DNA from: Commensalibacter papalotli
Lineage (GTDB): Bacteria; Pseudomonadota; Alphaproteobacteria; Acetobacterales; Acetobacteraceae
Direction: 5' to 3'
Assembly (NCBI RefSeq): GCF_947179115.1
Contig: NZ_CAMXCI010000004.1
Location: forward strand, 124,001-188,000
Length of the DNA: 64,000 nucleotides
Shown here: in pieces, positions 1 through 8,019 of the stretch
How the letters are laid out: each line of letters opens with the position of its first letter
How positions within the stretch are numbered: position 1 is the stretch's first letter
Program-made: the position numbers and the translations under genes
The notes under the pieces: generated by a model
What the model was told of the DNA's origin: nothing
What the model saw: the letters and a program-made list of their open reading frames with translations, nothing else
The model's database searches: none

Positions 1-1
1 A

Positions 2-1291
2 GTCAAAACAGGTAAACAGGTTAAAAACACAGATGCCATCACAGAAATAGATCAATTAAATTCTATTCTAAAGAAAAGCGGCTTTGTCATTGAGTTATTC
101 CTTAATAATGAAAATATCTTGATGGCAAGAAATAATGCCTATGCTCCTTGCAGAGAATATTCCATACAACAACTCTCTGATGGGGAACGTGCCGCGATAA
201 TTATCAGCAGTAATATCTTATGTGCTGAACCTGGGTCTTTTATTTATCTGGACGAACCTGAACGACATCTACATCGACGGTTAGTTTCTTCATTACTATC
301 AGAACTTATCCAGCTCCGGAAAGATTGTATATTTATTATTTCCACGCATGAAATTGCCTTACCAACCTATGTGCATGATTCAAAAATTTTATTAGTTCGT
401 CAGTGTGAATACGAAAATGATGAGCCTATCCGTTGGGATGTTGATCTCATCAACCAACACGATGAACGATATTCAGCATTAGAAGAAACATTAAAAGTCG
501 ACTTGCTGGGTTCCAGAAAAATCATGCTCTTTGTCGAGGGAACCTCTGCCAGTTTAGATATTCAATTGTACCAAACCCTCTTTCCCACTGTTTCGGTTAT
601 TTCAAAAGGGTCTTGTGAAATGGTGGAACAGTCTGTCAAAGGATTAAGAAATAATCAAGGAACCCATTGGGTTAAAGCATTTGGAATTATTGATAATGAC
701 AACAAAGCCCAAAAAAAAATCGAAAATCTAGCCAAAGCCTATATTTTCAGCCTTAATGTCTATTCCATTGAATCTATTTTTTATCATCCTAAAATCATTC
801 AATGGGTATTAGAATATGCCAAAGAATTTAATGATATTAAAGATATAGAAATGACTTATGCAAAGATAACTCAGCTAATGCAAGACGAGCTATCCAAACA
901 AAAAGATCATCTTTGCGGCCGATCTGTGAATATGAAAGTCAGATCAGAAATTATGGCCAGTCTACCTAAACAAACAGATATTGAACAAAATATTATTTAT
1001 AAAAAAACCGTCGATATTCCTTCGTTGCTTCATAAAGAATATCAACTGTTCGATAATTATTTAGAAACTAAAAACTATGACGCGTTAATGTCTCACTATC
1101 CAATTAGAGAGGCGAATTTATTAAATCCAATTGCCAAAAACTGTGGTTTTGCTGATCGACAACGTTATGAACATAATGTCATTTTAATGATTCAAAAAAA
1201 CAACGATGCGCAAAAATTTATTCTCTCTTTATTAGGTGGAGCTTCCCAAGCAATTACTGCTGCCATTGTCAGAAATGACAATAACTTATAA
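2..1291 (+). CDS. AAA/ABC-type ATPase fused to DUF4435 (TOPRIM-like) domain, 5' end outside window
   Basis: The frame is open from the left edge with no stop, so the gene begins before the window and its Walker A is not visible. The visible part has an ABC-type signature (LSDGER, about base 174-191), a Walker B (FIYLDEPE, about 238-261) and a switch histidine (STHE). Next comes a DUF4435-like region with FVEGTSASLD (about 530-559) and GIIDNDN (about 683-703), which resemble the acidic motifs of TOPRIM/OLD nucleases. AAA15 ATPase plus DUF4435 is the composition of the AriA/AriB phage-defence proteins (PARIS), which can be fused. That link is inference; other overcoming-lysogenization-defect-like ATPases share the layout. 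A strong terminator follows directly. An internal TTG/ATG at 119-122 is not the true start because coding continues upstream. Confidence 0.8.
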   Translation, partial: VKTGKQVKNTDAITEIDQLNSILKKSGFVIELFLNNENILMARNNAYAPCREYSIQQLSDGERAAIIISSNILCAEPGSFIYLDEPERHLHRRLVSSLLSELIQLRKDCIFIISTHEIALPTYVHDSKILLVRQCEYENDEPIRWDVDLINQHDERYSALEETLKVDLLGSRKIMLFVEGTSASLDIQLYQTLFPTVSVISKGSCEMVEQSVKGLRNNQGTHWVKAFGIIDNDNKAQKKIENLAKAYIFSLNVYSIESIFYHPKIIQWVLEYAKEFNDIKDIEMTYAKITQLMQDELSKQKDHLCGRSVNMKVRSEIMASLPKQTDIEQNIIYKKTVDIPSLLHKEYQLFDNYLETKNYDALMSHYPIREANLLNPIAKNCGFADRQRYEHNVILMIQKNNDAQKFILSLLGGASQAITAAIVRNDNNL

Positions 1292-1318
1292 AAAAAGCAG
1301 TATAAAATACTGCTTTTT
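1292..1318 (+). terminator. Rho-independent terminator of the ATPase gene
   Basis: A perfect 12-bp stem (AAAAAGCAGTAT / ATACTGCTTTTT) with a 3-nt loop begins right after the stop codon and ends in a T run. The A run on the other side means it could also act on the minus strand. Confidence 0.85.
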
Positions 1319-1361
1319 ACTCTTATTAATGTTGTTTTACACAGGCTTTTAAAATCAACTA

Positions 1362-2768
1362 TTAATTTGATACGACAGAATTACCACCATCGATCATATT
1401 TGCTTCAGGCCCACGAACCAATGTAACGGTTGAACTGTTCCCTGTGCCACTTTGTCCAGCACTTAGGAAGAATTCATTCAAAACTGAATAAGAATGATCA
1501 AAAATATCAGACTGAATTTCTTCATATTTTTTCCATACCACCGTATTACTAAAACAATAAATTTCTAGTGGAATCGCAGAAAAATCAGGTGCCATTTGAC
1601 GAACCATACAGGTCATCCCACGATGAACAGAGGGATGCTGCTTTAAATATTCTTCTAAATAAGCACGATATAATCCAAAATTCGTTAAACGACGTCCATT
1701 TAACCGAGACACCTCAAGGTCATAATTCTTATCTTGGTTAAATTTATCAATTTCGGCAGCCCTTTGCACAATATAAGGTTTTAACAAAACACTTTTAGAA
1801 AGCGTTTCAATTTCTTCCTTGGTCAAAAATCTTATTGAATTCGCATCAATTAATACAGAACGTTTAATACGTCGACCACCGGATTCCTGCATGGCACGCC
1901 AATTAATAAATGAATCAGAAACAAGCGCATAAGTTGGAATCATAGTCATCGTATTATCAAAATTTTGAACTTTAACTGTCGTTAATCCAATATCAATAAC
2001 AGTGCCATCAGCACCGTATTTTTCCATTGTTAACCAATCTCCAATCCTTAACATTTTATTCGCTGATAATTGAATTCCTGCTGCTAACCCTAAAATAGAA
2101 TCTTTAAACACCAACATAATAACAGCAGCCATCGCACCCAAGCCACCAATTAATTTCCACGGTGACTGGTCAACCACTGTTGAAATCATCACAATACCAA
2201 AGAATAAAGACGCTAATAATTTAATTCCCTGAAAGATACCTCCCAAGGGTAAATTACTTGATATTCCTAATCTGTTTGAAAGATGATTAACAACGTTTAA
2301 AAATGAGAATATGGATAATAATATATATAATGATATCCATAATTTAGTACAAACAACTACGAAATACAAAATTGGAACGTGATATTGAACCCAAAATGTT
2401 GTTTGTGCCAACAGCACAACACCTTGAATAACAAACGCCAGACGATTAAAGAGCTGGTCTTCAGTTAAAACTTGTATCCAAACTTTAGAACTTTTTTTAG
2501 AAAACTGGTATAACTTTCTTAATACCAACCTATGTAAAATAAAATGTAAAACAACAGCTGTTATAATAATTATGGATACTGCAAGAATAAATAGCATGAC
2601 ACCACTTGATTGTATGCCAACTTTACTCAACAACCTCTCTATCCAATCCAACCCCTCTTGTTGAATATTATGTACTGCCCCACCTGTCGTTCGTGCATTA
2701 TTAGCCAATGCTTTTACCATTTGCTCATCGGCCACTACTTTGCCTATTTGCTCGCCTATATTCGACAT
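1362..2768 (-). CDS. ybdG: YbdG-type mechanosensitive ion channel (MscS family)
   Basis: A 468-residue inner-membrane channel of the MscS superfamily that opens under membrane tension during hypo-osmotic shock. The N-terminal half has about five hydrophobic segments. The pore helix and MscS beta domain follow: GLGAMAAVIMLVFKD, AGIQLSANKMLRIGDWL, YGADGTVIDIGLTTVKV and IPTYALVSDSFINW. These blocks, and GGRRIKRS afterwards, match E. coli YbdG (415 residues) nearly word for word. The protein is somewhat longer, with an N-terminal 50-residue extension and a Ser/Gly-rich tail. It is transcribed alone, converging on the upstream ATPase across the terminator at 1292-1318. The other MscS paralogues fit less well because they lack the GGRRIKRS block. 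Confidence 0.9.
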   Translation of the reverse strand: MSNIGEQIGKVVADEQMVKALANNARTTGGAVHNIQQEGLDWIERLLSKVGIQSSGVMLFILAVSIIIITAVVLHFILHRLVLRKLYQFSKKSSKVWIQVLTEDQLFNRLAFVIQGVVLLAQTTFWVQYHVPILYFVVVCTKLWISLYILLSIFSFLNVVNHLSNRLGISSNLPLGGIFQGIKLLASLFFGIVMISTVVDQSPWKLIGGLGAMAAVIMLVFKDSILGLAAGIQLSANKMLRIGDWLTMEKYGADGTVIDIGLTTVKVQNFDNTMTMIPTYALVSDSFINWRAMQESGGRRIKRSVLIDANSIRFLTKEEIETLSKSVLLKPYIVQRAAEIDKFNQDKNYDLEVSRLNGRRLTNFGLYRAYLEEYLKQHPSVHRGMTCMVRQMAPDFSAIPLEIYCFSNTVVWKKYEEIQSDIFDHSYSVLNEFFLSAGQSGTGNSSTVTLVRGPEANMIDGGNSVVSN

Positions 2769-2953
2769 TAGAAATCCTTGTATCGTTTTATATATAAAGG
2801 CTCTTGAATAATCCCCAAAGAGCCATGCTTTTATACAGATTTATATTGTGAACAATAATGATTTCATTATCGTTATTGTAAATAATCGATCTCAATATTT
2901 GCTTTAAAGTAACTATGACAAAATAATATGGTGATATTTTGATGCTCTTAATA

Positions 2954-4663
2954 TTATTTTATATTAAAATTGACATCACGCCATCCACGAACACTATTTA
3001 TAAAAGCAATTTTACTGCTTTCTTGAATATCTTTTTTATAAATAATGCGTTCTTTTATCTTGCCTTTTTGTAACAAATGTTGACGCATTGTGCCATTTAA
3101 TAAACCACTCTGTAAAGGGGGGGTAAACCATTCACCATCGGAGTTTAAAACAAAATTACCATTAACAAACTCTGTAACCTCCTCTTTTTCATTAAATAAC
3201 AAATTCTCATGGTCTAAAGTAACTTTGGGATAGAAATCCCTTGTTGTCGTTTTATGATATAAAAAAACATTATCTGTTTGCATAGGTTGCGTGGCCCATG
3301 ATGCAGTCAAAGAAGATGTTAAGGCCTTGATTGGTTGCGCTTCACAATCAAGCCTTCCTTTATTATCCAATAAAAGCCTTACTTTCCATAGCCCTTCTGA
3401 ATGCTTTTGTTGTAATGCTTGTAGAGCAACAGCGATAGATACCTCATCAAAAATAAAATCGAAATATTGTGCCGATTCTTTGAGACGTTGAAGATGCTCT
3501 ATGTATAAAAAATATTTTCCATCCCCTAATAATAACGATTCTAATAAATGCTCTGGAACTTTAGATTGATATAAAACCTGCACTTTGTGCAACACCTCTT
3601 CATATTCATTTTTTGGCGTAGAATCCCAAGTAATACCACCCCCAACACCGTAAGTTGCTTGCCCATTTTGAATAACCATCGTGCGAATAGGCACTGAAAA
3701 AATTGCTTGTTGATTTGGTGTTATAACCCCCAAGGCGCCACAATAAACCCCTCTGGGACTTTTTTCTAACTGGCGTATGATGTTCATCGTATTTACTTTA
3801 GGGGCCCCCGTAATAGACCCACAAGGGAACAACGCTTTAAAAATATCTGTTAAAGCAATTTCTTTTTTTAATTGCGCTGTAATCGTAGAGGTTAATTGCC
3901 ACACAGTTGGATATTTTTCTGCATCAAACAAAGAGGTTACTTTGACTGTACCTTGTTGTGCAATTTGTCCTAAATCATTTCTTAAAAGATCTGTGATCAT
4001 CAAATTCTCGGCGTGATTTTTCTCATTATGTAAAACCTGCTGATTGATTTGATCTTGGATATTATTTACCCCTCGAGGAACTGTGCCTTTCATGGGTTTT
4101 GTCAGAATGATATCTTTGTTAATTTCAAAAAACAACTCTGGAGATGCAGAAAGAATTTGAAAAGTATCACTTTCCAAATAAGCACTGTAACGTGATTGTT
4201 GAGCTTGTAATAAATGCAAATAAAAACGATAAGGATTTTGTTGGAATTGGGCTTGCATTTGCAGTGTATAATTGACCTGATATGTATCGCCTTTGGCAAT
4301 ATGGTCTTTTACCGCATAAATAGCATTTTGATAGTCTTGCCATGAAATATTAGAGTGCCAGTTTGGATAAGAAAGAGCCTCTTTATGAGGCTCTGCTTTT
4401 CGCATCGCATCAAAATCTTCAGGATGATCAAAAAGACCAAACCATAATAATGGTAACGAACCCGACCTGTACGTTGTTAAATAAGAGCAAAAAGCTGGAG
4501 CAGCCTCATAACTTATAAAACCTGCTGCATAATATCCTTTTTGTACGGCATTCTCAATAGCCTGCATGCAAGGAATAACATCATCCAGTTTATTTGCCTG
4601 AATAATTTGATGAGGGTTGGTAAAATAATAAGGACAATCTATAAAATCAAAGCGAAACTTCAT
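2954..4663 (-). CDS. pabB: Aminodeoxychorismate synthase component I fused to aminodeoxychorismate lyase (PabB-PabC)
   Basis: A 569-residue fusion for p-aminobenzoate and hence folate synthesis. Residues about 1-370 are a chorismate-binding domain with the motifs KPMKGTVPRG, MITDLLRNDLGQI and PCGSITGAPKVNTM. It converts chorismate plus ammonia to 4-amino-4-deoxychorismate. The remaining 200 residues resemble the PLP-dependent lyase PabC, with TEFVNGNFVLN and GLLNGTMRQHLL near the C-terminus, which would release pyruvate to give pABA. The glutaminase subunit PabA is not in the window. The gene stands alone, 184 bases from the ybdG start. The ATG at 4661-4663 is preceded by a weak purine stretch. 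Anthranilate synthase TrpE is less likely because of the PabC-like tail. Confidence 0.9.
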   Translation of the reverse strand: MKFRFDFIDCPYYFTNPHQIIQANKLDDVIPCMQAIENAVQKGYYAAGFISYEAAPAFCSYLTTYRSGSLPLLWFGLFDHPEDFDAMRKAEPHKEALSYPNWHSNISWQDYQNAIYAVKDHIAKGDTYQVNYTLQMQAQFQQNPYRFYLHLLQAQQSRYSAYLESDTFQILSASPELFFEINKDIILTKPMKGTVPRGVNNIQDQINQQVLHNEKNHAENLMITDLLRNDLGQIAQQGTVKVTSLFDAEKYPTVWQLTSTITAQLKKEIALTDIFKALFPCGSITGAPKVNTMNIIRQLEKSPRGVYCGALGVITPNQQAIFSVPIRTMVIQNGQATYGVGGGITWDSTPKNEYEEVLHKVQVLYQSKVPEHLLESLLLGDGKYFLYIEHLQRLKESAQYFDFIFDEVSIAVALQALQQKHSEGLWKVRLLLDNKGRLDCEAQPIKALTSSLTASWATQPMQTDNVFLYHKTTTRDFYPKVTLDHENLLFNEKEEVTEFVNGNFVLNSDGEWFTPPLQSGLLNGTMRQHLLQKGKIKERIIYKKDIQESSKIAFINSVRGWRDVNFNIK

Positions 4664-4698
4664 TACACAACCAATGAGTAAAATAATCTTAGTAAAAT

Positions 4699-4747
4699 AG
4701 GTAAGAACAATGTATTTCGTACGGACTACTTAATCCTTCTTACCTAA
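4699..4747 (-). terminator. Possible terminator after the repeat-protein gene
   Basis: TAGGTAAGAA (4699-4708) and TTCTTACCTA (4738-4747) form a perfect 10-bp inverted repeat around a 29-base loop. It lies just after the stop of the minus-strand gene at 4752, and minus-strand transcription then runs into a T-rich tract. The long loop makes this uncertain. Confidence 0.4.
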
Positions 4748-4751
4748 CACA

Positions 4752-5225
4752 TTAATATTGATTAAAAAGATTATTTTCTTTTAAAAGTAATAATAAACCT
4801 GCTGTTTTATGATCTTTGGCAACTTGACCTACAACAACATTATTACTGTTATATACTTGGCCTTTTTTATCAACCTTACCAAGTAAAAAATTATATTGCG
4901 TATAAATATTGCCTTTTTTATCTACTTTACCAACGGCATCATTTTTAGCATTATAAACAAAACCATTTTTATAAATTCTGCCTAAATTGGCATTGTTACC
5001 ATTTAAAATATTACCATTTTTATCAATGGTTCCAATACAAATATCGCTACTATTAAATATATATCCGTATTTATCAACCTTGGTTAAATTCGTATTATAC
5101 CCAGTTTGTGAACTCTTGGCAGAAGAATTACCAACATAGTTTTGTTGAGCAAAAGCATTATTGCTATTACTTGTACCAAGCATAACCCCAACAGATAAAC
5201 ATGTAACCACATATATTATTTTCAT
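4752..5225 (-). CDS. Secreted 17-residue-repeat protein (possible beta-flower fold)
   Basis: A 157-residue protein with a Sec signal peptide (MKIIYVVTCLSVGVMLG...AFAQ, cleavage probably after AFA). After a Ser/Asn-rich linker come five tandem 17-residue units of the form [IV]DK.G.[IV]YN.....[VL]G[KR], for example VDKKGNIYTQYNFLLGK. The protein ends in a conserved-looking HKTAGLLLLL. The next gene upstream has the same repeat length and C-terminal motif, so the two are paralogues. Repeats of this kind occur in small proteins annotated as five-fold beta-flower, and five units would fit one closed flower. The fold assignment is inference and the function is unknown. Confidence 0.75.
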   Translation of the reverse strand: MKIIYVVTCLSVGVMLGTSNSNNAFAQQNYVGNSSAKSSQTGYNTNLTKVDKYGYIFNSSDICIGTIDKNGNILNGNNANLGRIYKNGFVYNAKNDAVGKVDKKGNIYTQYNFLLGKVDKKGQVYNSNNVVVGQVAKDHKTAGLLLLLKENNLFNQY

Positions 5226-5347
5226 TCTTTAACCCTTTATCATACAATATATACTTATTAATCCTAGTAATAGAATAAATTCTTCTCATAGAGAACTGCA
5301 ATATGCAGAATAATCAAATAAATTTATTATAATGAATTATTGATTTT

Positions 5348-5770
5348 CTATTGCAACAAAGATAATCCAGTCTCTTTGTGTTGCGGATCAACACGGCCTT
5401 TGTAATCACCATTACTATTATACACATTTCCACTTGAATCTATTCTACCACGATAGGTTCCAGAACTGTTATATACATTCCCACTTGAGTCCAAACGACC
5501 TTGATATGTCCCTGAACGATTGTACATTTGTCCGTTTGAATCTATCCGCCCTTGATAGCTACCAGAGTTATTATAAACCTGACCATTCGAACTCATACGC
5601 CCTTTATAAGCACCATTTTTATCATACATCTGGCCATTCGAATTCATACTTCCTTGATAAGCACCATTCTGATCGTATGCAGCTCCATTATTTTGAGCAT
5701 ACCCAGAATGAACCATCATCATGGAACTTAAAGCAAAACCAAAAGATAGCAATGTTAATTTCTTAAACAT
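5348..5770 (-). CDS. Secreted 17-residue-repeat protein, paralogue of the adjacent gene
   Basis: A 140-residue exported protein with a signal peptide (MFKKLTLLSFGFALSS...GYAQ). The mature chain is almost entirely six 17-residue units such as YNSSGTYRGRIDSSGNV, rich in Gly, Ser, Asn and Tyr, and ends in HKETGLSLLQ. That terminus matches HKTAGLLLLL of the neighbouring protein. The units here are much more alike than in the neighbour, which suggests recent internal duplication. The start at 5770 has an upstream AAGGAGAAT Shine-Dalgarno. Its intergenic space of 122 bases to the downstream paralogue leaves open whether they are co-transcribed. No enzymatic motif is seen. Confidence 0.8.
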   Translation of the reverse strand: MFKKLTLLSFGFALSSMMMVHSGYAQNNGAAYDQNGAYQGSMNSNGQMYDKNGAYKGRMSSNGQVYNNSGSYQGRIDSNGQMYNRSGTYQGRLDSSGNVYNSSGTYRGRIDSSGNVYNSNGDYKGRVDPQHKETGLSLLQ

Positions 5771-5923
5771 TTTAGAATTCTCCTTGTTTAATGCATATTC
5801 TTGTAATTTTAAATTATCTTATCAAATAATCTTTCAACATAGGATATGAAAATTCTGTTCTCGTTCCCTGTCAAACAATGATATAATTATTCTTCTTTGT
5901 ATTTATCGAACCATGGGCGACTT

Positions 5924-6376
5924 ATGACATTCATCTTTAATCCCTTAAGTATCATCAGCTGTGCACTAGGCCTTATAGTAGCCAGCCCTGCTTTTGCTCA
6001 AAGCGAACAATGGCAACATCATACTACAAAAAACTATAGCACTTCTCCCGAAGGTCAACCCGCTTATTATAAAAACCCTGCATTGAAGACTGCAAAAAAG
6101 AATATGAATAACCCTTTGCGCCGTCAAGGATGGCATACAGCCCCTGATCCTTATATTGAAAAAGGGGGTGTTTACACCAATGAAACGCATCCAGCTGTTA
6201 CTCAGCATGGCCAAAGCTTGCATCGTTACAGTAGTGGTTCACCCAACAGTTTTGTATCGCCACCATCCACGGTAACAAGCCCCTATCGCAATGGTTCCAG
6301 ACAACAAGCGGTGCAAATTGAAAATCCCATACCTGGCAATGTTGCCCCAATTCCTTTGCCTCCTGTTAAACCCTAG
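5924..6376 (+). CDS. Small exported hypothetical protein
   Basis: A 150-residue protein. I chose the ATG at 5924 over an upstream TTG at 5897 because it puts a normal signal peptide at the N-terminus (LGLIVASPAFA|QSEQ). The mature part is hydrophilic and rich in Pro, Ser, His and Asn, with no recognisable domain, and ends in a proline-rich stretch (PGNVAPIPLPPVKP). It lies 81 bases upstream of tyrS on the same strand and may share a transcript. A periplasmic or surface-exposed unstructured protein is likely; no function can be assigned. Confidence 0.65.
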   Translation: MTFIFNPLSIISCALGLIVASPAFAQSEQWQHHTTKNYSTSPEGQPAYYKNPALKTAKKNMNNPLRRQGWHTAPDPYIEKGGVYTNETHPAVTQHGQSLHRYSSGSPNSFVSPPSTVTSPYRNGSRQQAVQIENPIPGNVAPIPLPPVKP

Positions 6377-6457
6377 AGCCAAACATCTTTAAAATCATTT
6401 TTAATCATGTTACATGCTTTGTTATTCCTTTATAGATTTTGTTGAGATTAAATCACC

Positions 6458-7705
6458 ATGCATAAAAGCCCATTTTTACAAGAAGCCCAAGCCAGAGGGT
6501 TTATCTTTCAAACCACTGACCTCGAAGGGTTAGATGACATTCTCTTAAAAGGGCCTATTTCTGCCTATATTGGATTTGACCCAACCGCTGACAGCTTGCA
6601 TGTTGGCTCATTAGTGCAATTAATGTTATTGCGTTTATTACAAAAACATGGTCATCAAGTCATTGCCATGGTGGGTGGAGGCACAGCTCAAATTGGTGAT
6701 CCTTCTTTCCGCGAAGAGGCCCGCAGCCTTATGACCCAAGAAGTCATTGATCATAACCTTGAAGGGATTGCTCAGAATATTCGGCAAGTCGTTAATTTTC
6801 AACAAGGCGGCAAAGATGCCATCATGATTGATAATGCTGAATGGTTAAAAAAACTTTCATATATTGAGTTACTGCGCGACGTTGGTATCCACTTTTCTGT
6901 AAACAGAATGCTGTCTTTTGATTCTGTTAAAAGCCGTTTGGATCGTGAGCAAGGATTGTCTTTTCTTGAATTTAACTATTCTATTTTACAATCTTACGAT
7001 TTCCGCGAACTCAATAAACGCTATGGCACGATTTTACAAATGGGTGGCTCTGATCAATGGGGAAACATCGTTTCTGGTGTTGAATTGGTGCGCCGTATGG
7101 AAGGCAAACAAGTTTTTGGTTTAACAGCACCTCTGTTAACCACCAGCTCTGGCGCTAAAATGGGCAAAACTGCCAAAGGTGCTGTTTGGTTAAATGCAGA
7201 AAAATGCCCTGTCTTTGATTTCTGGCAATTCTGGCGTAATACAGAAGATGCAGACGTTGGTAAATTCTTAAAATTATTTACTGATTTACCTGTTAAAGAA
7301 TGCGAGCGTTTAGCAGCATTGCCTGGAGCTGAAATTAATGAAGCAAAAAAGATTTTAGCCACCGAAGTGACGACCATTTGTCATAGCAAAGAAGCCGCAG
7401 AGCAAGCCCAAAAAGCTGCTCAAGAAACTTTTGAACAAGGAAAACTGGTGCAAGTTGGGCTTCCAGAAGTGACTTTGTCAAACCAAGAATTAAAAGACGG
7501 TATTCCTGTATTTAAAATCTTTGCATCAAGCGGCCTAGTTGCCAGTAATGCCGAAGCAAGGCGTTTAATCCGTGGTGGTGGTGCCAAAATAAATGACGAA
7601 AAAATCGATGATGAAGGACTAATGATAACGACTGATCATTTAAAAAATGACGTAATTAAACTATCATCAGGTCGTAAGAATCATATCTTGGTTAAATTCG
7701 AATAA
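6458..7705 (+). CDS. tyrS: Tyrosyl-tRNA synthetase
   Basis: A 415-residue class I aminoacyl-tRNA synthetase that charges tRNA-Tyr. The N-terminal catalytic domain has YIGFDPTADSLHVGSL (HIGH-type signature as HVGS) and the tyrosine-pocket blocks LEFNYSILQSYDF and MGGSDQWGNIVSG. The KMSKS-type loop reads KMGKTAKG. A C-terminal S4-like RNA-binding domain starts near SSGLVASNAEARRLIRGGGAKIND. Length and order are those of bacterial TyrS. The Mop gene begins 20 bases downstream and is probably co-transcribed. Confidence 0.97.
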   Translation: MHKSPFLQEAQARGFIFQTTDLEGLDDILLKGPISAYIGFDPTADSLHVGSLVQLMLLRLLQKHGHQVIAMVGGGTAQIGDPSFREEARSLMTQEVIDHNLEGIAQNIRQVVNFQQGGKDAIMIDNAEWLKKLSYIELLRDVGIHFSVNRMLSFDSVKSRLDREQGLSFLEFNYSILQSYDFRELNKRYGTILQMGGSDQWGNIVSGVELVRRMEGKQVFGLTAPLLTTSSGAKMGKTAKGAVWLNAEKCPVFDFWQFWRNTEDADVGKFLKLFTDLPVKECERLAALPGAEINEAKKILATEVTTICHSKEAAEQAQKAAQETFEQGKLVQVGLPEVTLSNQELKDGIPVFKIFASSGLVASNAEARRLIRGGGAKINDEKIDDEGLMITTDHLKNDVIKLSSGRKNHILVKFE

Positions 7706-7725
7706 ATATCATAAAGGAATTAAAA

Positions 7726-7935
7726 ATGAAAATTAGCGCACGCAATGTCCTAGAAGGAAAAATTATAGCCATTAAAAAAGGGGCAACAACCGCTCATGTA
7801 AGCCTAGATGTCAATGGCACAACGGTGATGGCTGCTATTACTAATGAAGCAGTGGATGAATTAAAACTTGAGGTTGGCATGAAAGCTGCTGCTGTTGTTA
7901 AATCTTCTGATGTTATGATTGCAGTAGACGAGTAA
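7726..7935 (+). CDS. mop: Molybdenum-pterin-binding (Mop/TOBE) protein
   Basis: A 69-residue single TOBE/Mop domain: MKISARNVLEGKII at the start, then GATTAHVSLDVNG and NEAVDELKLEVGMKAAAVV, ending in KSSDVMIAVDE. Proteins of this type (molbindins) oligomerise and bind molybdate or tungstate in the cytoplasm, acting as a store or buffer. The start has a good AAGGAAT Shine-Dalgarno. It sits 20 bases after tyrS and before a bidirectional terminator. No molybdate transporter or molybdoenzyme is nearby, so the ligand is inferred from the family only. Confidence 0.9.
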   Translation: MKISARNVLEGKIIAIKKGATTAHVSLDVNGTTVMAAITNEAVDELKLEVGMKAAAVVKSSDVMIAVDE

Positions 7936-7959
7936 TTCTTTAAGTGATTAAAAATAAAA

Positions 7960-7985
7960 AACCCCAAACAAAAAAGTTTGGGGTT
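7960..7985. terminator. Bidirectional terminator between mop and adhE
   Basis: A 10-bp perfect stem AACCCCAAAC / GTTTGGGGTT with a 6-A loop. Read on the minus strand it is followed by a T-rich run, so it is a canonical terminator for adhE; on the plus strand the tail is weaker. Confidence 0.9.
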
Positions 7986-8019
7986 ATTTATTTATAGTCT
8001 GAATTAAAAGTTAATATTA

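Noticed and set aside
5434..5766. A 110-codon plus-strand frame opposite the repeat protein
   Set aside because: Its apparent repeats are only the complement of the 17-residue repeats on the other strand, and the minus frame has a signal peptide and a ribosome site.
7054..7377. A 107-codon minus-strand frame inside tyrS
   Set aside because: It overlaps the catalytic region of tyrS, which is certain.
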